Shown here: positions 1-5,464 of the stretch, piece after piece | Position numbering within the stretch: the first letter of the stretch is position 1 | Layout: each line of letters starts with the position of its first letter | Source: Nitriliruptorales bacterium | Lineage (GTDB): Bacteria > Actinomycetota > Nitriliruptoria > Euzebyales > Egibacteraceae | NCBI GenBank assembly: GCA_007119305.1 | Contig: SKPY01000127.1 | Span: 1-11,202, forward strand | Direction: 5' to 3' | Length of the DNA stretch: 11,202 bases | Notes under the pieces: model-generated | Told to the model about the DNA's origin: nothing | The model's input: only the letters and a program-made list of their open reading frames with translations | Databases searched by the model: none | Position numbers and translations under genes: made by a program

Positions 1-3
1 CCC

Positions 4-31
4 GAGGATGCAGCGCCCGCGCGGCATCCTC
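4..31. terminator. GC-rich hairpin downstream of bfr
   Basis: Bases 4-11 (GAGGATGC) pair perfectly with 24-31 (GCATCCTC). Inside the loop GCG (13-15) can pair with CGC (20-22) after an A/G mismatch, giving about 11 base pairs closed by a four-base loop. It lies 67 bases beyond the bfr stop codon on the minus strand. There is no T-run on either side, so if it is a terminator it is of the U-less kind often proposed in high-GC actinobacteria. It could equally belong to a gene left of the window. Confidence 0.35.
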
Positions 32-97
32 CGCGTGTGGGTCAGGGTTGCACGCAGCCGCTACCCGGCCGTGCAGGCCGAGCCTCCTGGGCGGGCC

Positions 98-565
98 TCA
101 CACCCACTTCGCGAGCCACAGCTGCTCGCCGAGCTGTTCGAGGTTCTCGAGCTCGGCCTCGGCCTCGTCGACGTGCTGCTCCTCGTCGACGAGGAAGCGC
201 TCCATCAGCACCCGCGTGCCAGGATCCCCGGCCTCGGCGCAGATCGTGATGGCCCGCTGGTAGCGCTGGACCGCAGCGAGCTCCATCTCGTAGTTCGCGC
301 GGAACTGCTCGATCGCGGTCTCCCCGACCGCCACCGGGAACAGGCGCTGCATGTTCGGCGTGCCCTCCAGGTAGAGGATGCGCTCGATGAGCGTCTCGGC
401 GTGCTTCATCTCCCCCAGGGCCTCGTCGTAGTAGTCCTTGGCGAGCTTCGCGTAGCCCCAGTTCTCCGCCGTCTTCGAGGCGATGAAGTACTGGTTCACC
501 GCCGTCAGCTCCGCGGTGAGCGCCTCGTTCGCGATCTCGATCACCTCAGGGTTGCCCTGCACCAT
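98..565 (-). CDS. bfr: Bacterioferritin
   Basis: Cytoplasmic iron-storage protein that forms a 24-subunit shell, oxidises Fe(II) and stores ferric mineral. The 155-residue length is normal for the family. All expected ferroxidase-centre residues are present: Glu19, Glu52, His55, Glu95, Glu128 and His131, with the last two in the segment DEEQHVDE. Met53, in GEMKHAE, is at the position of the haem ligand shared between two subunits, so this is a haem-type Bfr and not a plain ferritin. The ATG at 565 is chosen because a strong Shine-Dalgarno (AAAGGAGG, 579-572) sits six bases upstream. The gene is divergent from the membrane protein gene at 668, and its partner ferredoxin bfd is at 1180-1404, so the two are close but not in one transcript. 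No good iron box is seen in front of it. Confidence 0.97.
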   Translation of the reverse strand: MVQGNPEVIEIANEALTAELTAVNQYFIASKTAENWGYAKLAKDYYDEALGEMKHAETLIERILYLEGTPNMQRLFPVAVGETAIEQFRANYEMELAAVQRYQRAITICAEAGDPGTRVLMERFLVDEEQHVDEAEAELENLEQLGEQLWLAKWV

Positions 566-571
566 GTCATG

Positions 572-579
572 CCTCCTTT
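572..579 (-). promoter_or_regulatory. Ribosome binding site of bfr
   Basis: AAAGGAGG on the minus strand, six bases before the ATG at 565. It is nearly a full anti-16S match and fixes the start against an out-of-frame ATG at 570. Confidence 0.85.
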
Positions 580-653
580 GCGCGCTGGCTGCGAGCCTAC
601 CGAGCGGAGGACGTGGTGCGCGCGTGTCCGACCGGAGCCGAGGTCGAAGGCTC

Positions 654-659
654 TACAAT
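654..659 (+). promoter_or_regulatory. Possible -10 box of a leaderless transcript
   Basis: TACAAT fits the actinobacterial -10 pattern TANNNT and ends eight bases before the GTG at 668. Transcription would then start at or next to the start codon. This agrees with the lack of a Shine-Dalgarno in front of the gene. No convincing -35 element is visible, so this rests on spacing alone. Confidence 0.4.
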
Positions 660-667
660 GCGGCACC

Positions 668-1078
668 GTGGGCAAGCAGCCAACGATCCCGGAAGGCCCC
701 GCGTTCACCGATGCGTGGCGGGCGCTCGACCGCGACACGAAGCGGCGCATCCGACGCGCCGTCAACCGGGGCCGGGCGGCCGAGAACCGCAAGGAGGCTG
801 CCCTCGCGGTGGTGATCGCCCGCAGCCAGCAGCGCTTCTGGCGCTTCGCCTGGCTCTTCGGGCCGGCGCTCGCCCTCGTGCTGATGATCCGCGAACCGCT
901 GGCTGTCGTCGTGGCGAACGCGATCCTCGCGCTGCTCGTCTTCGCCCTCATGGCCGTCCTGTTCACCCGCCGGGCGCGTCGGGCGGAGGCGGCCAACCTC
1001 GAGCGGGCCCGTCAAGGCAAGCGCAAACGCGACGACCGGGCGCCGGGCAAGAAGCCGAAGGGCGGCCGCAAGCGCTGA
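668..1078 (+). CDS. Small two-helix membrane protein, function unknown
   Basis: 136 residues, not recognised as a named family. The N-terminal 55 residues are soluble and charged, with an arginine-rich stretch (DTKRRIRRAVNRGR, about 23-36). Two hydrophobic segments follow at about 58-74 and 78-99, separated by only a few residues (REP), so they form a tight membrane hairpin with both ends probably in the cytoplasm. The C-terminus (100-136) is strongly basic and probably disordered (GKRKRDD, KKPKGGRKR). The frame is open further upstream, but that part is antisense to bfr; the GTG at 668 is the sensible start and looks leaderless (TACAAT at 654). The gene is divergent from bfr and convergent with bfd. 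Sitting between two iron-storage genes hints at a shared theme, but nothing in the sequence shows metal binding. Confidence 0.75.
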   Translation: MGKQPTIPEGPAFTDAWRALDRDTKRRIRRAVNRGRAAENRKEAALAVVIARSQQRFWRFAWLFGPALALVLMIREPLAVVVANAILALLVFALMAVLFTRRARRAEAANLERARQGKRKRDDRAPGKKPKGGRKR

Positions 1079-1172
1079 CGCCCCCAACCCCCGCGCCGCG
1101 AGGGCTGAGCGCGGCAGACCGGCGGCCGCGAGCGCTGGGGGCCGCAGCAGACCGGCGGCCCGCACACGCTGA
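1061..1172. repeat. Three degenerate copies of a GGCGGCC(G)C..CGCTG motif
   Basis: GGCGGCCGCAAGCGCTGA (1061-1078, the last codons and stop of the membrane protein gene) recurs as GGCGGCCGCGAGCGCTG (1121-1137) and, more diverged, as GGCGGCCCGCACACGCTGAG (1154-1173). The last two also share the preceding CAGACC. It looks like decayed duplication of a gene end. The GC-rich repeats lie between two converging genes and can form several hairpins, so they may also help termination. Confidence 0.45.
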
Positions 1173-1179
1173 GCCCCTC

Positions 1180-1404
1180 CTACGGCGCGCCGACCTCGGC
1201 CGCGTGGCGGCGCAGTGCTCCGACAACCGGGCACCCAGGCGCACAGCCCTGTTCGGCGAGCAGGGCGCTGACCGTGGGCACGCAGCCTCCACAGCCCGTG
1301 CCCGCCCCGCACGCGGCTGCCACGTCGAACTCGTCGCGCGCCCCGGCAGCGATCGCGTTGCGCACCTCGCGGTCGGACACGCTCTTGCAGTGGCAGACGA
1401 GCAC
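1180..1404 (-). CDS. bfd: Bacterioferritin-associated ferredoxin, [2Fe-2S]
   Basis: Small electron carrier that docks on bacterioferritin and reduces stored ferric iron through the Bfr haem, releasing Fe(II). With GTG at 1404 as start the protein has 74 residues. It shows the Bfd cysteine pattern: Cys4 and Cys6 (VCHCKSVSD) and Cys38 and Cys41 (CGAGTGCGGC), the same ligand numbering as E. coli Bfd. Two further cysteines lie in a short C-terminal extension (EQGCAPGC) that goes past the usual core of about 64 residues. The frame is open upstream to 1716, but the iron box and promoter lie between 1418 and 1463, so a longer protein is unlikely. A GGGGAAG stretch serves as a weak ribosome site. Its partner bfr is upstream in the window on the same strand but separated by an opposite-strand gene. 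Confidence 0.93.
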   Translation of the reverse strand: MLVCHCKSVSDREVRNAIAAGARDEFDVAAACGAGTGCGGCVPTVSALLAEQGCAPGCPVVGALRRHAAEVGAP

Positions 1405-1417
1405 GGCTTCCCCAGTG

Positions 1418-1436
1418 TTCGGTAAGGCTACCCTAA
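1418..1436 (-). promoter_or_regulatory. IdeR/DtxR-type iron box in front of bfd
   Basis: On the minus strand these 19 bases read TTAGGGTAGCCTTACCGAA. Against the IdeR/DtxR consensus TWAGGTWAGSCTWACCTWA, 17 of 19 positions agree; the mismatches are the sixth and seventeenth bases. The site is 13 bases upstream of the GTG start and overlaps the predicted -10 region, a typical place for Fe(II)-dependent repression. This fits the biology of Bfd, which is needed when iron is scarce. Confidence 0.85.
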
Positions 1437-1463
1437 CGCTAGCGTGCCTGATCTGCGACGCAA
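1436..1463 (-). promoter_or_regulatory. Predicted bfd promoter
   Basis: TTGCGT (1463-1458) and TAGCGT (1441-1436), 16 bases apart, form a reasonable -35/-10 pair. The -10 shares its last base with the iron box, so bound regulator would block polymerase. The leader would be only about 25 bases long. Confidence 0.5.
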
Positions 1464-1780
1464 GGGCCCATTCGTCCCGCTTCTCGGGGCCAAAGGTCCT
1501 CCGCCAGGGCCCTCCCGCTGCCGGCTTGGGGTCGGGGTTGGACGCGAGCGAGGTGGCCCGACTGGGGCGTGTGGCGACTGGATCGGACTCGCGGGGGGCG
1601 GCGGCGGTGGGGCTGCGACCCGCCAGCCGTGGTGACGATCCTGGCGCACCCTCATGCGCAGTGAGCGCATACTTGAGGCTGCGGCCTCGGTTACACCAGC
1701 GCGGATACCAGCCCAAACCGGCTGAAAACGGCCGCTCATATCCACAGACAGCTCACAACTTTGAATATCTGTGCTGTGGT
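1437..1780. other. Intergenic region without a convincing gene
   Basis: About 340 bases between bfd and the methyltransferase. The bfd promoter is at the left end. Open frames here have proline/arginine-rich translations without domain character. The right end (about 1720-1785) is clearly less G+C-rich than the rest of the window. It contains a perfect 6-bp-arm palindrome ATGCGC-AGTGA-GCGCAT (1654-1670), a small hairpin CAGCC-CAAACC-GGCTG (1709-1724) and a larger imperfect inverted repeat (1742-1779). No tRNA or insertion-sequence ends are recognised. Confidence 0.6.
1742..1779 (-). terminator. Imperfect inverted repeat just after the methyltransferase stop
   Basis: CCACAGACAG (1742-1751) pairs with CTGTGCTGTGG (1769-1779) with a one-base bulge and a small mismatch, around a 17-base AT-rich loop. 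On the minus strand it begins one base after the methyltransferase stop (1783-1781), which is where a terminator is expected. No U-run follows, so it could instead be a transcript-end stabiliser or a protein site. Confidence 0.35.
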
Positions 1781-2581
1781 TCAACCATCCGGCTTGTGGG
1801 CGAACAACAGCAGCTCAGGGTCGGTGATGCGGGGGCTGTGGTCGGCGTAGGCGCCTGGTGCGGCCCCTACGATGCGCTCGCAGACAAGGCCCGCATGCCT
1901 GGCGAGCAGCTCGAGGTGGGGAACGGTGTAGCACGTCGTCCACAACGGGAACTGGCGCGCGGCCGCAGCGGGCGCGCGCACCTCGGCCTGGTTGTGCAGC
2001 ATGCTCCGGCCCACGTCGAGCGCGTCATCGGGGGCCGCGTACCGCGCCGCGAACCAGGCGGAGAACGCCGTGAGCGCGAGCTGGCCCCCCGGCCGCAGGA
2101 TGCGGGCGAGCTCGCCCAGCGTCTGCTCGTCACCCCGGGGGGTGAGCCCGAAGCCGCCCTGGCACAGGCACACGACGGCGTCGGCGCAGCCCGACCGCAG
2201 CGGCAGCGCCCGCGCGTCGGCCTGCACCCAGCGTCCGGGCGCCTTGACGGCTGCGGCCGCCAGGAGCCCGTGGGACACGTCTGCTCCGAGCACCTCGAGC
2301 CCACGCGCCTGCAGGGCCCGCGCGTGACGTCCCGTGCCGCAGCCCACGTCGACCACCCGCATCCCCGGCCGCAGGTCCAGCACCGCGGCGAGGAACGCCA
2401 CCTCCTGGGCCGTGCCGCGCGCGAACGCGTTGCGCTCGTACGCCGCCCCCTGGAAGTCGCCGAGCGCGCGGTAGCACGAGCCTTCGGGCGGCGGCTCAGC
2501 GGCCGCGACGACGGCGCCGTCCCGGTCGGTCCAGACCCCCGGCCCCCCGGCCTGCGCGCCACCGTCGGCGGGAGAGGTCAC
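1781..2581 (-). CDS. Class I SAM-dependent methyltransferase
   Basis: 266 residues, Rossmann-type methyltransferase domain at about 55-175. SAM-binding motif I is VVDVGCGTG (76-84); the acidic residue closing strand 2 is Asp101 (GADVS); QADARALPL (120-128) is the adenine-side motif; ILRPGG (161-166) is the usual post-motif III turn. The order fits the Methyltransf_11/UbiE-like group. The C-terminal 90 residues probably bind the acceptor, but the substrate cannot be read from sequence. The GTG start at 2581 overlaps the stop of a 15-codon mini-ORF (GTGA), which in turn overlaps the cca stop, so translation is probably coupled to cca. The first 13 codons lie in a 44-bp tandem repeat and the N-terminal 30 residues look unstructured. 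Last gene of the pilT-cca-methyltransferase series; a role in tRNA modification is possible from context only. Confidence 0.85.
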   Translation of the reverse strand: MTSPADGGAQAGGPGVWTDRDGAVVAAAEPPPEGSCYRALGDFQGAAYERNAFARGTAQEVAFLAAVLDLRPGMRVVDVGCGTGRHARALQARGLEVLGADVSHGLLAAAAVKAPGRWVQADARALPLRSGCADAVVCLCQGGFGLTPRGDEQTLGELARILRPGGQLALTAFSAWFAARYAAPDDALDVGRSMLHNQAEVRAPAAAARQFPLWTTCYTVPHLELLARHAGLVCERIVGAAPGAYADHSPRITDPELLLFAHKPDG

Positions 2582-2630
2582 CGCAACCCCCCGGCCTGCG
2601 CGCCACCGTCGGCGGGAGCGGTCACCGCAG
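2543..2630. repeat. 44-bp tandem duplication across the cca/methyltransferase junction
   Basis: Unit one is 2543-2586 and unit two 2587-2630. They match at 42 of 44 positions (differences at 2575/2619 and 2586/2630). Each unit holds a GTGA stop/start overlap. A further CCCCCGG (2536-2542) just left of unit one suggests slippage at a C-tract as the origin. Because 44 is not a multiple of three, the extra unit puts a new short frame between the genes. Confidence 0.95.
2578..2625 (-). CDS. 15-codon mini-ORF bridging cca and the methyltransferase
   Basis: GTG at 2625-2623 overlaps the cca stop TGA (2624-2622), and its own stop TGA (2580-2578) overlaps the methyltransferase GTG (2581-2579). The peptide would be MTAPADGGAQAGGLR, a near copy of the methyltransferase N-terminus (MTSPADGGAQAGG). 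The reading is exact; whether ribosomes use it is inference. It would act as a stepping stone for translational coupling and not as a functional peptide. Confidence 0.45.
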   Translation of the reverse strand: MTAPADGGAQAGGLR

Positions 2631-4049
2631 GCCCTTGGCCTCCGCCCAGGCGTCGAGCAGCTCGTACGCGCGCTCGTCGGACATCGGCCCCTCCTCGAGC
2701 CGCGCCTCTTTCAGCATGTTCCAGGCCTCGCCGACGAGGGGGCCGGGCGCGATGCCGAGATGCGCCATGATCTGGTTTCCGTCGACGGCCGGGCGGACGC
2801 GCTCGAGCTCCTCGCGCTCGCGCAGGGCAGCGATCCGTGCCTGGAGGTCGTCCATCGCGGCGTGGAGGCGGCGGGCTTTGTCCTGGTTGCGCGTCGTCAC
2901 GTCGGCGCGGCTGAGCTGGTTGAGACGGCGCAGCTGCGTCTCGTTGCCGCAGTCGTTCACGTAGCGGCGCACCGCCGAGTCGGTCCACCGGCCTTCCGCG
3001 TAGCCGTGGAAGCGCAGGTGCATGAAGACGAGCTGGGACACCTCGTCGATGACCGTCTTGGGGTACTTCAGTGCCTGCAGCCGCTGGCGTGCCATGCGCG
3101 CGCCCACGACCTCGTGGTGATGGAACGTCACCCGGCCGTCGGGGTGGAACTCGCGCGTGGCCGGCTTGCCGATGTCGTGCAGCAGCGCGGCGAGGCGCAG
3201 CACGAGGTCGTCGTGCGGGCAGCGGTCGACGACGGCGAGCGTGTGGCGGTAGACGTCCTTGTGGTGATGGACCGGGTCGCGCTCCATGCGCAGGGCGGGC
3301 AGCTCGGGCAGGAACCGGTCGGCCAGCCCGGCGTCGACGAGGATGTCCATGCCCCGGGCCTGCGCTGGAGCGCACACGAGCCGGTTGAGCTCGTCGCGGA
3401 TGCGCTCGCGGCTGACGAGGTCGAGCCGGTCGGCCATGGTGGTGGCGGCCTTCAGGGCGGCCCCGTCGGGTTCGGCGTCCAGCACCGCGGCGAAGCGCGC
3501 AAGGCGCACCATGCGCAGCGGGTCGTCGGCGAAGCTCGTCTCCGGGTCCACGGGAGTGCGCAGGACGGACGCCCGCAGGTCGGCCAGGCCCCCGAACGGG
3601 TCGACGAAGCGCGGGGGCGGCGGCGCGAGCCGCACAGCCATCGCGTTGACCGTGAGATCCCGGCGTGACAGGTCGACGGTGATGTCGTCGCCGTAGGTCA
3701 CCTCTGGGTGACGGGAATCCGGCGCGTACGCGTCGCTGCGAAAGGTCGTGATCTCCAGGTGCGCGCCGTCCTTCGCGCCGCTGACCGTGCCGAAGCGGGC
3801 GCCGGTCAACCACACGGCGTCGGCCCACCCCGCGAGCACGCGTTCGCTCTCGTGGGGGCGCGCAGGAGTGGCGAAGTCGAGGTCCTTCCCGGCGTCACCG
3901 TGGAGCAGGGTGTCGCGCACCGTGCCGCCGACGAGGTACAGCTCATGCCCTGCCGCGGCGAACCGCTGCGCGAGCTCGTCGGCCACCGGGTAGACGGCGA
4001 CGAGGTCAGCGAGCGCCTGCTCCTGGCTGGGGGTGAGGGCATGGGACAT
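2622..4049 (-). CDS. cca: CCA-adding tRNA nucleotidyltransferase with HD domain
   Basis: Adds or repairs the 3'-CCA end of tRNAs with CTP and ATP, without a nucleic-acid template, in the cytoplasm. The 475-residue protein has the class II nucleotidyltransferase layout: LVGGTVRD (39-46), catalytic aspartates in KDLDFAT (55-61), RRDLTVNAMA (129-138) for base recognition, DDPLRMVRLARF (175-186) and ERIRDEL (215-221). A metal-binding HD phosphohydrolase domain follows, with HHH (261-263) and HDIGK (291-295). The length and HD fusion match actinobacterial homologues (Rv3907c, pcnA, in M. tuberculosis). Start ATG 4049 is preferred, with a weak GAGG six bases upstream; ATG 4061 is a close alternative. 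It lies 67 bases after pilT and hands over to the methyltransferase through overlapping stop/start codons. The neighbouring divergent NUDIX gene, one gene further, keeps the classical synteny. Confidence 0.96.
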   Translation of the reverse strand: MSHALTPSQEQALADLVAVYPVADELAQRFAAAGHELYLVGGTVRDTLLHGDAGKDLDFATPARPHESERVLAGWADAVWLTGARFGTVSGAKDGAHLEITTFRSDAYAPDSRHPEVTYGDDITVDLSRRDLTVNAMAVRLAPPPPRFVDPFGGLADLRASVLRTPVDPETSFADDPLRMVRLARFAAVLDAEPDGAALKAATTMADRLDLVSRERIRDELNRLVCAPAQARGMDILVDAGLADRFLPELPALRMERDPVHHHKDVYRHTLAVVDRCPHDDLVLRLAALLHDIGKPATREFHPDGRVTFHHHEVVGARMARQRLQALKYPKTVIDEVSQLVFMHLRFHGYAEGRWTDSAVRRYVNDCGNETQLRRLNQLSRADVTTRNQDKARRLHAAMDDLQARIAALREREELERVRPAVDGNQIMAHLGIAPGPLVGEAWNMLKEARLEEGPMSDERAYELLDAWAEAKGLR

Positions 4050-4116
4050 GACATGCCTCATGGTAGACGCGGGCCCCCTGCGGAGCCGCTCCTCGTCGGC
4101 GTGCGCCTCGCGGTGG

Positions 4117-5190
4117 CTACGCCTGCAGGCCGGCCGCACGCACGGCGATGCGCAGGTCGTGCGGGCTCGTCGCCGCGGCGAGGGCGTCCTTCAGCGTCAC
4201 CCGGTTGTCCCGGTAGAGCTCGAGCAGATGCTGGTCGAACGTCTGCATGCCGTAGTACTCGCCGCCAGCGATCGCGTCCTCGATCTCTCCGGTCTTGGCG
4301 GGATCGAGAACGAACTCGTGGAGGCGCGCGGTCATCACGAACACCTCGACGGCGGCCACACGACCACCGGTGGCCGAGGGCAGCAGCCGCTGACACACGA
4401 TGCCCTTCAACGAGTTCGCGAGCGACAGCCGCGTCTGGTACTGCTGGTGCGGCGGGAACATGTCGATGATGCGGTTCAGCGTCTCGGTGGTGTTGGTCGT
4501 GTGCAGCGTGGAGATGACGAAGTGGCCGGTCTCTGCGGCCTGGAGCGCGGCGGTGACGGTCTCGACGTCGCGCATCTCCCCGACGAAGATGACGTCGGGG
4601 TCCTGACGTGCCACGGAGCGCAGGGCGGAGTTGAAGTCGGCGGTGTCGACGCCCACTTCCCGCTGATCGACGATCGCCTTCTGGTCCGAGTGCAGGATCT
4701 CGATCGGATCCTCGATCGTCACGATGTGGCACGACCGCGTCGCGTTGATGTGGCTGATCATCGCGGCCGTGGTGGTCGTCTTGCCGGAGCCCGTCGGTCC
4801 CGTGACGAGCGCAAGCCCGCGATGCTCCTCGGACAGGCGCCGCACCGCCGCTGGCAGCCCGAGCTCGCCGAACGACTGCGACCCTGGCAGCACCCGGCGC
4901 ACGACCAGGCCGAGCGAGCCCCGCTGATAGAAGACGGCCACCCTGAACCGGCCCGTGCCCGGCATGGAGTAGGCGAAGTCCGCCTCCTCGCCGCGCGCGG
5001 CCCGCTCCCGCGATGCCTGCCCCATGATGGCGTGCGCGAACGCCTCGGTGTCCTCCGCCGTCAGGGCCGGCAGGTGGTCGACGGGGTGCAGGTCCCCGTC
5101 GATCCGCACGAAGGCCGGCCCCCCGACCTTCAGATGCAGGTCCGACCCGCCCTTCTCCACGAGATGCGAGAGATAGTCGTTGATGTCCAC
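4117..5190 (-). CDS. pilT: Type IV pilus retraction-type ATPase PilT
   Basis: Hexameric cytoplasmic ATPase of the PilT/GspE superfamily, which in type IV pilus systems depolymerises the fibre. 357 residues, close to the usual 345-370. The N-terminal PAS-like domain (about 1-100) begins with the characteristic GGSDLHLKVGGP (14-25). Walker A is GPTGSGKT (131-138), the Asp box TIEDPIE (158-164), Walker B VIFVGEMRD (200-208), the His box GHFVISTLHT (222-231). At the place of the C-terminal AIRNLIRE retraction motif it reads TARLHEFVLD (287-296), so that motif is poorly kept. The start GTG 5190 (DINDYLSHL) fits the family N-terminus and has AAAGG upstream; the frame is open to 5241. No pilB, pilC or pilin gene is in the window, so it is a solitary pilT in front of cca. 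Confidence 0.94.
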   Translation of the reverse strand: MDINDYLSHLVEKGGSDLHLKVGGPAFVRIDGDLHPVDHLPALTAEDTEAFAHAIMGQASRERAARGEEADFAYSMPGTGRFRVAVFYQRGSLGLVVRRVLPGSQSFGELGLPAAVRRLSEEHRGLALVTGPTGSGKTTTTAAMISHINATRSCHIVTIEDPIEILHSDQKAIVDQREVGVDTADFNSALRSVARQDPDVIFVGEMRDVETVTAALQAAETGHFVISTLHTTNTTETLNRIIDMFPPHQQYQTRLSLANSLKGIVCQRLLPSATGGRVAAVEVFVMTARLHEFVLDPAKTGEIEDAIAGGEYYGMQTFDQHLLELYRDNRVTLKDALAAATSPHDLRIAVRAAGLQA

Positions 5191-5398
5191 TGCGTCTGCC
5201 TTTGCTCGTCTCGTGCCACCGGGCGGTACTGGGGCAACCAACAGCCCGTCGGCTCACGCTCATGTTTCGGCTCGTGCAGGCACCGACTTGACCGGCAGTC
5301 CCGCCGCGCAGGCTGCGGCCGCGTGCGCACGCCACCCCCGTGGCGCCGCTCGGCACGGGCCCGAAGCCCGGACCCCCTCCGCGTTCTATCCTGCACGT
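5191..5398. other. Divergent promoter region between pilT and the NUDIX operon
   Basis: About 200 bases that must hold promoters for both directions. A perfect hairpin CGCCAC-CCCC-GTGGCG lies at 5330-5345. A -10-like TATCCT is at 5387-5392 for the rightward operon. No clear -35/-10 pair for pilT was found and no recognisable operator. Confidence 0.5.
5387..5392 (+). promoter_or_regulatory. Possible -10 box of a leaderless operon start
   Basis: TATCCT (TANNNT pattern) ends six bases before an ATG at 5399, the spacing expected if transcription begins on the start codon. No convincing -35. The same arrangement is seen at 654-668. Confidence 0.4.
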
Positions 5399-5464
5399 AT
5401 GCAGTGCGCCGTGGTGCATCCGAACGCGGCCGTGGAGGCCTCGGGCCGGCAGAGGCTGCCGTGA
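5399..5464 (+). CDS. 21-residue mini-ORF overlapping the NUDIX start
   Basis: ATG 5399 opens a short frame (MQCAVVHPNAAV...RQRLP, 21 residues) whose stop TGA (5462-5464) overlaps the NUDIX GTG (5461-5463) in a GTGA. With TATCCT at 5387 it would be leaderless. It may be a translated leader that carries ribosomes to the NUDIX gene, whose own ribosome site is modest (AGAGG, 5452-5456). The peptide has no recognised domain, and chance cannot be excluded. Confidence 0.4.
   Translation: MQCAVVHPNAAVEASGRQRLP

Noticed and set aside
587..601. Possible iron box upstream of bfr (minus strand GGTAGGCTCGCAGCC)
   Set aside because: Only the central half-site resembles the IdeR consensus and the other half does not match; it falls well below the bfd site.
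8..667. Open frame running into the membrane protein gene from position 8
   Set aside because: This part is antisense to the bfr gene, which has complete active-site residues and a strong ribosome site. The real gene in this frame begins near 668.
1428..1784. 118-residue minus-strand frame between bfd and the methyltransferase
   Set aside because: The translation is proline/arginine-rich with a proline run, has no domain character, and overlaps the bfd promoter and iron box.
1274..2770. Long plus-strand frame of about 500 codons
   Set aside because: Antisense to bfd, the methyltransferase and cca; low-complexity Arg/Ala/Pro translation typical of shadow frames in GC-rich DNA.
4050..4139. 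Longer cca start at 4139
   Set aside because: It would overlap the end of pilT and add an arginine-rich segment not expected in the family; starts at 4049 or 4061 are better.
4033..5460. Upstream extension of the NUDIX frame
   Set aside because: It is antisense to pilT, which has all ATPase motifs; the NUDIX protein starts at 5461 by family length and ribosome site.
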